The notes beneath the pieces were generated by a model that did no database searches, had not been told where the DNA came from, and saw only the letters and a list, made by a program, of their open reading frames with translations. From assembly GCA_039810085.1 (NCBI GenBank), contig JBDHWG010000002.1:124001-188000 (forward strand): DNA of 64,000 nucleotides. Reading direction: 5' to 3'. Of the stretch, positions 39,953 to 47,838 are shown in pieces. The position numbers were made by a program, and so were the translations under genes. Each line of letters opens with the position of its first letter. Positions within the stretch are counted from its first letter, which is position 1. Origin of the DNA: JBDHWG01 sp039810085. Its GTDB lineage: Bacteria; Chloroflexota; Anaerolineae; Epilineales; JAHCIE01.

Positions 39953-41320
39953 TTACTTAACGTAGACGAACTTGCCTGTCTGGCCGTCCGAATTCATCTT
40001 GATCTGCGCGACGTAGTATTGCTCCTGGTTGACCTCGCCCTCAGGGGTGAAGGAGATGGGGCCAAGAGGCGTGTCATACTTGCCGCTGAGCGCCTGCTTG
40101 TTCAGGTCAGAGCGCAACTTCGCCAGGTCGGTTGTCTGGAGCTTGCCCGCCTTATCGAGCGCCGTCAGCGCCTCCACAAAGACCTGAACGCCGGCGAATA
40201 CCTGGGCCGGGAACTGGCCGGGGTCTTTGCCCTGCTGTTTGGCTTTGAACGCTGCCTTGAACGCGTCATTCATGGGGGTTGACAACTCAGGGCTATACGC
40301 CTGGGCGATATAGATACCGTCGCACTTGTCCTTGCAGACAGGGAAGATGTTCGCTGTGTTCAAGCCATTGCCGCCGACGATAGGACCCTTGTAGCCCAGC
40401 TCGCGGAGCTGCTTGACCAGGTTGCCGCCGTCCGCCGCCAGGCCGGAGATGATAACGAGGTCGGGCTTGGCGTTGAGGATGTTGGTCACCTGGGTCGTGA
40501 AGTCTGTGTCTGTTGTCTGGAACGTCTGCACCGTCGCCAGGTTGAGCTTCAGAGTGTCCGTGACCGTCTGCTGGAACGTCCCCGTCTCCGACTTGCTGAA
40601 GGCGTCGTTCTGGGCATACGCGACGGCCACGTTCTTGACGCCCGGGTTGTCCTTGATGGCAGCCTTGACAGCGTTCGGCGCGACGACCGCGACGGGCGCG
40701 GACACCCGGGAGACGTAGTCGCCAATCTGGGGAATGCCCTTCGCCGTGTTGGAGGGGCCGATGACCGGCACGCCGGCCTTGTCGGCGATGGGGTCAGCGG
40801 CGAATGCCTGCTGTGACAGGGTTGGGCCGATGATGCCGACGACCTTGTCGTTGTTGATGAGCTGCTGGAAGGCGTTGATGGCCCCCGCCTCGTCGCCCGC
40901 CGTATCCTGCAGGACGAGCTTGATGGGTCGGCCGTTGATGCCGCCACGCTGGTTGAAGAACTCCTCCGCGATCTGGGCGCCGATGACCTGCTCCTGGCCG
41001 AGCAAGGCGGTATTGCTGGTCTGGGCGACGGCAACACCAATCTTGATCGGGTCACCGGAGAGCGCCTTCGGCGCCGCGCCGCTGGCCGCTACGGCAGTGG
41101 GAGCTGCGGCTGTCGTCGGCGCTGCCGCAGCCTTCGCAGCGGCAGCCACTGTCGGCGCAACGGCGGCGACGGTAGGCGCGGCTTGCTGAACAGCGGCGGC
41201 GACCGTCGGCGCGGCCTGCTGGACGCTCGAGGCCGTTGGGGCTGGCGCGCCGCCGCAGGCGCTGAGCGCTGCGGCAATGAACAGACTCAGAGCCACCAAC
41301 ACAATCACTGGGCGTTTCAT
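39953..41320 (-). CDS. livK: Branched-chain amino acid binding lipoprotein LivK
   Basis: 455 residues. A lipoprotein signal ends in ALSACGG (lipid-modified Cys about residue 22). An Ala/Pro/Thr/Val linker with repeats (QQAAPTVAAAVQQAAPTVAA) tethers the binding domain. The periplasmic type-1 fold has GDPIKIGVAVAQTSNTALLG, LVLQDTAGDEAGAINAFQQL and VGIIGPTLSQQAFA. It captures branched-chain or related amino acids and delivers them to LivHM. It is the first gene of livKHMGF, with GAGGAGG before the ATG. Confidence 0.95.
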   Translation of the reverse strand: MKRPVIVLVALSLFIAAALSACGGAPAPTASSVQQAAPTVAAAVQQAAPTVAAVAPTVAAAAKAAAAPTTAAAPTAVAASGAAPKALSGDPIKIGVAVAQTSNTALLGQEQVIGAQIAEEFFNQRGGINGRPIKLVLQDTAGDEAGAINAFQQLINNDKVVGIIGPTLSQQAFAADPIADKAGVPVIGPSNTAKGIPQIGDYVSRVSAPVAVVAPNAVKAAIKDNPGVKNVAVAYAQNDAFSKSETGTFQQTVTDTLKLNLATVQTFQTTDTDFTTQVTNILNAKPDLVIISGLAADGGNLVKQLRELGYKGPIVGGNGLNTANIFPVCKDKCDGIYIAQAYSPELSTPMNDAFKAAFKAKQQGKDPGQFPAQVFAGVQVFVEALTALDKAGKLQTTDLAKLRSDLNKQALSGKYDTPLGPISFTPEGEVNQEQYYVAQIKMNSDGQTGKFVYVK

Positions 41321-41412
41321 GCGGTTACCTCCTCGTGGAACACAGAGTGATGGGCGAGGCGAAGAGTCCGCGCCGTCACGCGACCGGACCCCGCCGCGAT
41401 GAGCAGGCGATT

Positions 41413-41441
41413 AGGATACACTAGGACCTTAGTTTTGACAA
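41413..41441 (-). promoter_or_regulatory. Promoter of the liv operon
   Basis: On the minus strand TTGTCA (41441-41436), a 17-base spacer, TATCCT (41418-41413), about 95 bases before the livK start. Confidence 0.6.
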
Positions 41442-41449
41442 GCGCGCCG

Positions 41450-42247
41450 TTACAGCGGCTGGCAGCGCGGGCAAAAGTGGGTGCCGCGCTGGCCGAGAAC
41501 GATGCGCTCGATGAATGTGCCACACGTCAGGCACGGCTGGCCGTGGCGGTGGAACACGCGCAAGGCGTTCTGATTCGTGCCCTGGGTGTAGGCCCAGTCC
41601 AGGTTTGTGCCGCGATTGGCGACGCCCTGCATGAGCACCTCGCGGATCGCCGCGTGGAGCTGAGCGATGTCGTCTGTTGTCAGCGTATCAGCGTGGCGCA
41701 GCGGGTGCAGTCCGGCGCGGTGCAGCGCCTCGTCCGTGTAGATATTGCCGAGACCGGCCAGGAAAGTCTGGTCCAGGAGCAACGGCTTGAGGCGGCCCCG
41801 CCGCCCGGCCAGGCGCGCCGCCAGGGTCTCGGCGGTGAACTCCGGCGTCAGCGGCTCTGGTCCCAGCGGCCCCGTCACCTGAGCCACGTCGGCGACGAGA
41901 TACACGCGGCCGAACTTGCGCGGATCGTGGAAGCGCATCTCCTCGCCATTGTCCAGCTCGAACACGACGCGCGCATAGGGGTCAGCGGGCGTGTCGGCGG
42001 GCACAACATCCAGCCGGCCGCTCATCTTTAGATGCACCAGCAGCGTGTCATCCGTCAGCTCGAAGATGATATACTTACCGCGCCGCCGCACGTCCAGGAT
42101 CGTCTGGCCCGCCAGATGCGGCCCCAGCAGCGTATCACCCGTCGGCACGCTGCGCTGCCAGGCGACCCGCGCCCCTCGGAACGTGCGCCCGCACACTTTG
42201 TCGCGCAGCTGGGCCGAATACGTTTCAACTTCAGGCAACTCGGGCAT
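41450..42247 (-). CDS. mutM: Formamidopyrimidine-DNA glycosylase (MutM/Fpg)
   Basis: 265 residues. The N-terminus PELPEVE carries the catalytic Pro2 and Glu3. LKMSGRLDVVP contains the conserved Lys, and FHDPRKFGRVYLV the DNA-binding region. NIYTDEALHRAGLHP is the helix-two-turn-helix, and the C-terminal zinc finger is CLTCGTFIERI plus CPRC. It removes 8-oxoguanine and other oxidised purines and nicks the abasic site. The length is normal. Confidence 0.97.
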   Translation of the reverse strand: MPELPEVETYSAQLRDKVCGRTFRGARVAWQRSVPTGDTLLGPHLAGQTILDVRRRGKYIIFELTDDTLLVHLKMSGRLDVVPADTPADPYARVVFELDNGEEMRFHDPRKFGRVYLVADVAQVTGPLGPEPLTPEFTAETLAARLAGRRGRLKPLLLDQTFLAGLGNIYTDEALHRAGLHPLRHADTLTTDDIAQLHAAIREVLMQGVANRGTNLDWAYTQGTNQNALRVFHRHGQPCLTCGTFIERIVLGQRGTHFCPRCQPL

Positions 42248-42414
42248 TTTCCGTCTTTCCAGGCGTGAGAATTGCTGGGGGGAGTATAGAGAGGATGTTG
42301 CAGCGTGTCAATCTCTCAAACTGTCCCGTGATTCCGCATCCCTCGGACTATACTTTCAGAAAGCTGGTCCTTTCTCTGCCTTGGTGTGGCCTTTTCAATC
42401 GAGAGGAGACGACT

Positions 42415-42825
42415 GTGGAACGTTGGCATCGCATCGGGCTGCTTACCGGGCTTGCTCTTGTCTTGCTCCTGGCCCTAGCCGCCTGCGGCGGATCGGGCGG
42501 TGCGGGGGGAACGACCCAGAAAGTGACCGGCAAGGACATCGCCTACACCGAGACGCAACTGACGGCCCCGGCCAACCAGCCGATCACCATCAACTTCACC
42601 AACAGCGGCGCGCTCGTCCACTCCATCGTCTTCGACCTGCCGCCCGCCAACGACAAAGCCGGCGATGTCGGCGTGCCGGCCGGTTGGGCGACCGGCCAGG
42701 GGATCGCCACCGGGCAGTCGGCCACGCTCACCCTTCCCGCCCTACCGGCCGGCCAGTACCGCTACTATTGCGCCGTGCCCGGCCACACCGAGGCGGGCAT
42801 GGTTGGCACGCTCACGGTGAAGTAA
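42415..42825 (+). CDS. Cupredoxin (plastocyanin-like) lipoprotein
   Basis: 136 residues from a GTG at 42415 behind GAGAGGAG. The lipoprotein signal ends LALAACGGSG. The cupredoxin domain has its first copper His in GALVHSIVFDLP and the Cys, His and Met ligands in YYCAVPGHTEAGMVG. It is probably a small blue copper electron carrier, or a nitrosocyanin or azurin-like protein, on the outer face of the membrane. Confidence 0.9.
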   Translation: MERWHRIGLLTGLALVLLLALAACGGSGGAGGTTQKVTGKDIAYTETQLTAPANQPITINFTNSGALVHSIVFDLPPANDKAGDVGVPAGWATGQGIATGQSATLTLPALPAGQYRYYCAVPGHTEAGMVGTLTVK

Positions 42826-42862
42826 ACGCGCGAAGGGGACCATCAGGCGCCGTCTTATCCTA

Positions 42863-42871
42863 TGCTATAAT
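42863..42871 (+). promoter_or_regulatory. Extended -10 promoter of the pyrophosphatase gene
   Basis: TGCTATAAT, with no good -35 box. The same 13 bases TATGCTATAATGG occur before the XRE-AAA gene at 53263. Confidence 0.6.
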
Positions 42872-42910
42872 GGACGTAGAACCAGGTCGGTGAAAGAAAG
42901 GATTCACGCC

Positions 42911-43558
42911 ATGTCCGTCACACGCCAGATTATCCACATGTGGCACGACTTGCCGCCAGGCCCTGAGGTCCCCGACCTGGTGTACACTGTCGTCGAGGTC
43001 CCGCGCGGCTCCCGGAACAAGTACGAGTACGACAAGGCGCTGGGGCTGATTCGCCTCGACCGCGTCCTCTTCTCCGCAATGTACTACCCCGGCGACTATG
43101 GCTTCATCCCGCAGACGTACTACGACGACGGCGACCCGTTGGATGTCATCGTCATGGTCGGCGAGCCGAGCTTCCCCGGCGCGCTCATCGTCGCCCGCCC
43201 CATCGGCATGTTCCGCATGCTGGACAACGGTGAGCCGGACGACAAGGTTCTCGCCGTGCCGAACTCCGACCCACTCTACAGCGCCTACCACGACATCAGC
43301 GACCTCCCGCAGCACTACCTCAACGAAGTCGCGCACTTCTTCTCGGTCTACAAGGACCTGCAAGGGGTGAAGGTCACGCCGATTGGCTGGGAGAACGCCG
43401 CCGCCGCCAAGCGGGCCATCACCCACGCCATGCGGCTCTACCAGACAGAGATTCGCCAGCTCCCGCCCTGGCTCGTCAGCGCCGGACCCCACCCGATGGA
43501 CACACCCAGCGGCGAACCGCCCGTGGATCCGGTGGACGGCGCGAATGGCGGGGAGTGA
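42911..43558 (+). CDS. ppa: Soluble inorganic pyrophosphatase, family I
   Basis: 215 residues from the ATG at 42911; an in-frame GTG at 42890 lacks a site. Family signature DDGDPLDVIVM with metal-binding Asps, EVPRGSRNKYEYDKALGLIR with the phosphate-binding Arg and Lys, and YPGDYGFIPQTY are intact. It hydrolyses PPi to phosphate in the cytoplasm. It is longer than the 175-residue bacterial type by a C-terminal extension (SAGPHPMDTPSGEPPVDPVD). A membrane pyrophosphatase gene lies 4 kb away. Confidence 0.97.
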   Translation: MSVTRQIIHMWHDLPPGPEVPDLVYTVVEVPRGSRNKYEYDKALGLIRLDRVLFSAMYYPGDYGFIPQTYYDDGDPLDVIVMVGEPSFPGALIVARPIGMFRMLDNGEPDDKVLAVPNSDPLYSAYHDISDLPQHYLNEVAHFFSVYKDLQGVKVTPIGWENAAAAKRAITHAMRLYQTEIRQLPPWLVSAGPHPMDTPSGEPPVDPVDGANGGE

Positions 43559-43563
43559 TACGC

Positions 43564-44868
43564 CTACCCGCCGAGGTTGATGCCGAATAGTGGCAGGATG
43601 AAGCTGATGATGATCAGCGCGACCGACAGCGTGCCGATGCCAATCGTCGTCGCCCACGCGCCTAGGTTGAACAGGCGGCCGTTCACGTAGTCGCCCATGA
43701 TGTCGCGGTCGTTGACCAGCCGCATGATGAATACCAGCTCGATGGGTAGGAGCACGCCGTTGATGACCTGCACCAGGACCAGCAGTTGGAACAGCGGCAG
43801 GCCGGGGATGAGCGTCACCAACGCGCCCAGGATGAGCAGGCCGGTGAACAGCCCGTAGAAAATCCGCGCGTGGGTGAAGTCTTCATCCAGCCCGCTCTGC
43901 CAGCCGAATGCCTCGCACACCGAGAAGGACGTCGCCAGCGGCAGCACGCCCGCCGCCAGCACCGACGCGCCCAGCAGACCGACGGCGAATAGGATTTTCG
44001 CGTACGAGCCGGCCAGCGGCTCCAGCGCGACCGCCGCATCCGCCGCCGACTGAATTTGGATGCCGTTGACGAACAGCGTCGCCGCCGTGGCGATGATGAT
44101 GAAATAGGCGATGATGTCCGATAGCAGAACGCCGGTCATCATGTCGGCCCGGGCGGCATCGTAGTCCTGCACCGTGATGCCCTTGTCGACGATGGCCGAC
44201 TGTTGGAAAATCTGCATGTACGGCGTGATGGTCGTGCCAATCAAGGCCATAATCAGCAAGAGATAGCCTGAGTCATACGTCACCGACGGCACAACAGTAT
44301 TGCGGGCCACCTCTCCCCAGTCTGGCTTGCCTAGAAATGCCGAGATGATGTACGCCAGGAACGCCGTCGTCATGAGCAGGAAGATGCGCTCGATACGGCG
44401 GTACGACCCTTTTGTTACGAGCCACCACATCATCACTGCGGCAAGTGGAACTGAAATGTACTTGGTTACGCCAAATAGCTCCAGGGCTGCGGCAATGCCC
44501 GCAAACTCGGACACGATGGTTGCGGCGTTGGCGACGAGGAGCGTCAGCATGGCGAAGGCTGTCCAGCGCACCCCGAAGCGCTCCCGGATTAAGTCCGATA
44601 GCCCCTTGCCCGTCACCGCGCCCATGCGCGTCACCATCTCCTGAACGATGAGCAGACAGACAGTGATGACGACGATGACCCACAGCGTCGCATAGCCGTA
44701 CTGCGCGCCGGCGGAGGCATATGTGGCAATGCCGCCTGCGTCGTCACCGGCGACGGCAGCGATGATACCCGGCCCGAGCACGGCCAGGTAGCGCAGCATG
44801 TGCCCGCCTCTGGCGCGGCTGCGCAAACGTTCACGCCATCGCTCAAGAGCAGTCTGTGGCTCGTTCAC
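43564..44868 (-). CDS. NRAMP-family divalent metal transporter, copy A
   Basis: 434 residues from a GTG at 44868, chosen to match the start of its neighbour (NEPQTALERWRERLR). About 11 membrane helices are predicted. The first-helix metal motif reads AVAGDDAGGIATYASAG in place of the transition-metal DPGN, and the sixth-helix motif reads GTTITPYMQIF in place of MPH, so the metal-binding Met is lost. These differences point to the Mg2+-transporting NRMT branch rather than Mn2+/Fe2+ transport (inference). It is the third gene after a PRC/MgtE-N/CBS protein. It converges on ppa with five bases between the stops. Confidence 0.88.
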   Translation of the reverse strand: MNEPQTALERWRERLRSRARGGHMLRYLAVLGPGIIAAVAGDDAGGIATYASAGAQYGYATLWVIVVITVCLLIVQEMVTRMGAVTGKGLSDLIRERFGVRWTAFAMLTLLVANAATIVSEFAGIAAALELFGVTKYISVPLAAVMMWWLVTKGSYRRIERIFLLMTTAFLAYIISAFLGKPDWGEVARNTVVPSVTYDSGYLLLIMALIGTTITPYMQIFQQSAIVDKGITVQDYDAARADMMTGVLLSDIIAYFIIIATAATLFVNGIQIQSAADAAVALEPLAGSYAKILFAVGLLGASVLAAGVLPLATSFSVCEAFGWQSGLDEDFTHARIFYGLFTGLLILGALVTLIPGLPLFQLLVLVQVINGVLLPIELVFIMRLVNDRDIMGDYVNGRLFNLGAWATTIGIGTLSVALIIISFILPLFGINLGG

Positions 44869-44928
44869 GGATGGCCCCCAATCTGAGGCATCGCCCCGTA
44901 TCAATACGGGCGAGTTTGAAACCCGCCC

Positions 44929-46245
44929 CTATGACCCGCCGAGGTTGATGCCGAATAGTGGCAGGATGAAGCCGATGATGATCAGCGCGATCGACAGCGT
45001 GCCGATGATGATGGTCGTGCCCCAGGCGACAACGTTGAACAGGCGGCCGTTGACGTAGCCCCCCATGATGTCGCGGTCGTTGACCAGCCGCATGATGAAT
45101 ACCAGCTCGATGGGCAGCAACAAGCCGTTGATGACCTGCACGAACACCAGCAATTGGAACAGCGGCAGACCTGGGATGAGCGTCACCAACGCGCCCAGGA
45201 TGAGCAGGCCGGTGAACAGGCTGTAGAATACCCGCGCGTTGGTAAAATCCTCGTCCAGCCCACTCTGCCAGCCGAACGCCTCGCACACCGAGAAGGACGT
45301 CGCCAGCGGTAGCACACCCGCCGCCAGGGTGGAAGCGCCAAATAGCCCAATCGCAAACAGATACTTGGCGAACGGCCCCGCCAGCGGCTCCAAGGCAATC
45401 GCCGCATCGGACGCCGTCTGGATTTGAATGCCGTTCACGAAGAGCGTCGCCGCCGTGGCGATGATGATGGAGTACGCGACGAAGTTAGCCAGGAAGACGC
45501 CAGTCATCATGTCGGCCCGGGCGGCATCGTAGTCCTGCACCGTGATGCCCTTGTCGACGATGGCCGACTGCTGGAAAATCTGCATGTACGGCGTGATGGT
45601 CGTACCAATCAAGGCCATGAGCATAACCAGGAACGACGCTTCGGGGTGGATGACCGGGAAAGCCGTGCTGCGCGCCACCGCGCCCCACTCGGGGCGAGCG
45701 AGGAACATGGAAATGATGTAGGCCAGGAACGCCGTGCTCATGAGCAGAAAGACGCGCTCGACCCGCCGGTACGACCCCTTGGTCACCAACCACCACATCA
45801 GTACGGCCATGAGTGGAACGGATATGTATTTCGAGACGCCAAACAACTCCAGGGCCGCCGCGATCCCGACGAACTCGGAAATCGTCGTTGCCGCGTTGGC
45901 AATCAACAATGTCAGCATGGCGAAGGCCGTCCAGCGCACGCCAAAGCGCTCGCGGATCAGGTCTGACAACCCTTTGCCCGTGACTGCGCCCATGCGCGTG
46001 ACCATCTCCTGCACCGTGAACAGGCCCACCGTAATGATGACCATCGCCCACAGCAGCGAGTAGCCATACGTCGAACCGGCCGTCGCGTACGTGGCGATGC
46101 CGCCCGCATCGTCGCCCGCGACAGCGGCGATGATGCCGGGGCCAAGAATTGCCAGGTAGCGAAAGACGCCGCTGCCGCTCAGCCCACCGGCGCGGATGCG
46201 CATGCGCTCGCGCCAGCGCTCCAGCGTTGTCTGCGCCTCACTCAC
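44929..46245 (-). CDS. NRAMP-family divalent metal transporter, copy B
   Basis: 438 residues from a GTG at 46245 overlapping the previous stop (GTGA). It is a close paralogue of copy A throughout, with the same altered motifs (AGDDAGGIATYATAG, GTTITPYMQIFQQSAIVDKG). Some stretches are identical even at DNA level, for example the 3' ends, suggesting recent duplication or gene conversion. Differences cluster in loops. Together with copy A it may form a paired or redundant transport system under a shared Mg2+ sensor (inference). Confidence 0.88.
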   Translation of the reverse strand: MSEAQTTLERWRERMRIRAGGLSGSGVFRYLAILGPGIIAAVAGDDAGGIATYATAGSTYGYSLLWAMVIITVGLFTVQEMVTRMGAVTGKGLSDLIRERFGVRWTAFAMLTLLIANAATTISEFVGIAAALELFGVSKYISVPLMAVLMWWLVTKGSYRRVERVFLLMSTAFLAYIISMFLARPEWGAVARSTAFPVIHPEASFLVMLMALIGTTITPYMQIFQQSAIVDKGITVQDYDAARADMMTGVFLANFVAYSIIIATAATLFVNGIQIQTASDAAIALEPLAGPFAKYLFAIGLFGASTLAAGVLPLATSFSVCEAFGWQSGLDEDFTNARVFYSLFTGLLILGALVTLIPGLPLFQLLVFVQVINGLLLPIELVFIMRLVNDRDIMGGYVNGRLFNVVAWGTTIIIGTLSIALIIIGFILPLFGINLGGS

Positions 46246-47525
46246 AGATTCCCCCCAAACAGGCCGCGCTGGCCTGGCTCCGGTAGAACGCGCTCTAGAG
46301 CATCGTGACTGTGAATGATGCCGACGAGCTTGCCATCTTCGATAACCGGCATCGCCAGCAGGTTGTAGCGAATCATCTCTTCCGCCACGTCGCGCGCCGC
46401 CTCGGTGACGTGAGCGCTCAGCAAGGTGTCGGAGGCGCTCATCAGCTCGCTCAGGGGCGTATCGTCGGGCGCGAGGAGCAGGCTGCGCAGGCTAACCACA
46501 CCCGCCAACACATCCTCTTCTGTGCAGACATAGACGTAGTAGATGAACTCAGGCAGGTCGTCGTGACGCATCCGAACCAGGGCCTCTCCGACGGTGGTCT
46601 CCGGGCTGAAGGCCACGTAGTCGTTGCTCATGAGACCGCCCGCCGTATCCTCCTCATACTGCAACAGCTCGCGCACGTCGGCGGCATCCTCCGCCTCCAT
46701 CGCTTGCAGCAGGTCCTCCGCCTGCTCGGCCGGCAGCTCGGCCAGCAGGTCCGCCGCCTCATCCGGCTCCATCTCCTCCAGAATGTCGGCCGCGTCCTCC
46801 ACATCCAGCGTTCCGATGACGGCCGCTTGCAGCTCTGGCTCCAGCTCCTCGACCGTATCCGCTGCGACGGCGTCGCCCTGGATGTCGGCGAGCGCCGCAA
46901 TCATCTCGCCGCCCTGCTGGTAGCCCAGGTCGCCGATGATCTCCGCAAGTTCGACCGGGTGCAGCCGCGCCAGCTTGTCGTAGCTCAGCTTGAGCTTGAC
47001 GACGGGCACCTCGCTGGCAAAGAACTGGACGCTATCCCAGGGGATGACCTCGTGAACCATGTTGCGCGCCACGCCGCCCAGCCCAAGCCGCTCTAAAAGG
47101 GACGCGGTGCTGACATCCGCGCCGCCGACGCGGTAGACGCCGCTGGACGGATCGAAGGTCAGGGTCACGTCGTTGACGCGGATGACCCGCCGCCCATTGA
47201 TATCGACCAACTGCTTGTCCAGCACATCGCGGCCCAGCAGCACTTCGCTATCCCGACGTGCGAAGGGCGCGAGATTGAGCTTGTCGGTCTTCAGCCGCAC
47301 GCCTTCCCGCGTAATCTCGCCCACATCCGTAACGTGGACGAAGAAGCGGAAGCCGCGCCGCCCGGTCACAGCCGTGATCAGGCCGGTGAGCGGCGGGAAT
47401 GTCTCGTTCTCGTGCATTCGCACAACCAGGTCAATGAGCTTGCCCACCACTTCGCCGCTCGCGCCGCGCACGGGCCTCCCCACGAGCGCCGACAGATAGA
47501 GAATTTGCGGACCAGTCTGCGCCAT
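46242..47525 (-). CDS. PRC-barrel / MgtE N-domain / CBS-pair regulatory protein
   Basis: 427 residues from the ATG at 47525 (GGAGGGCGT). Residues 1-90 and 95-180 look like two PRC-barrel units (YLSALVGRPVRGASGEVVGK; GRDVLDKQLVDINGRRVIRV). Residues 195-300 are the MgtE intracellular helical superfamily, with repeated acidic EMEPDEAADLLAELPAEQAE motifs. Residues 310-425 are a CBS pair (MSNDYVAFSPETTVGEALVR; MPVIEDGKLVGIIHSHDALE). The channel part of MgtE is missing. In MgtE these domains sense cytoplasmic Mg2+ and gate the pore. Here they probably do so for the two NRAMP-like proteins encoded next, with the first start overlapping its stop. Confidence 0.88.
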   Translation of the reverse strand: MAQTGPQILYLSALVGRPVRGASGEVVGKLIDLVVRMHENETFPPLTGLITAVTGRRGFRFFVHVTDVGEITREGVRLKTDKLNLAPFARRDSEVLLGRDVLDKQLVDINGRRVIRVNDVTLTFDPSSGVYRVGGADVSTASLLERLGLGGVARNMVHEVIPWDSVQFFASEVPVVKLKLSYDKLARLHPVELAEIIGDLGYQQGGEMIAALADIQGDAVAADTVEELEPELQAAVIGTLDVEDAADILEEMEPDEAADLLAELPAEQAEDLLQAMEAEDAADVRELLQYEEDTAGGLMSNDYVAFSPETTVGEALVRMRHDDLPEFIYYVYVCTEEDVLAGVVSLRSLLLAPDDTPLSELMSASDTLLSAHVTEAARDVAEEMIRYNLLAMPVIEDGKLVGIIHSHDALERVLPEPGQRGLFGGNL

Positions 47526-47646
47526 ACGCCCTCCTGACAGTGTGCCTGTTCGATTGTAGCACACGGCCCACGAAAGCCAAAGCCTAATGAAGAGGAAATT
47601 ACGCCCAAAGTGGTGCGAACCTCTACCCCCTAGCGCCGCCGACCAC

Positions 47647-47676
47647 TTGACGTTCCAAACAAGTGTTTGGTATAAT
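47647..47676 (+). promoter_or_regulatory. Promoter of hppA with operator palindrome in the spacer
   Basis: TTGACG (47647-47652), 18-base spacer, TATAAT (47671-47676). The spacer contains the perfect palindrome CCAAACA-AG-TGTTTGG (47655-47670). A protein bound there would block polymerase, so hppA is probably repressible. Confidence 0.7.
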
Positions 47677-47698
47677 CCGATTACGTTTCACACAAGGA

Positions 47699-47735
47699 CC
47701 TCCTTGACACCAAAAATTCACGTTTTGCAAGGAGG
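47699..47735 (+). promoter_or_regulatory. Leader hairpin in the hppA 5' region
   Basis: CCTCCTTG (47699-47706) pairs with CAAGGAGG (47728-47735), and inside it CAAAA pairs with TTTTG, with a four-base bulge. The leader from the expected start (about 47683) to the ATG is about 155 bases, long enough for RNA-level control. The gap 47526-47838 holds nothing else recognised. Confidence 0.5.
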
Positions 47736-47838
47736 CGTAGTATCCACTGCGTCAACGCCGACGTGGTCATCTAAGGAGTGACTGCGGCGGCGTCTTCGCG
47801 GACTAATTGTCTGTGCAATCGGACTTCGGAGGAACATT

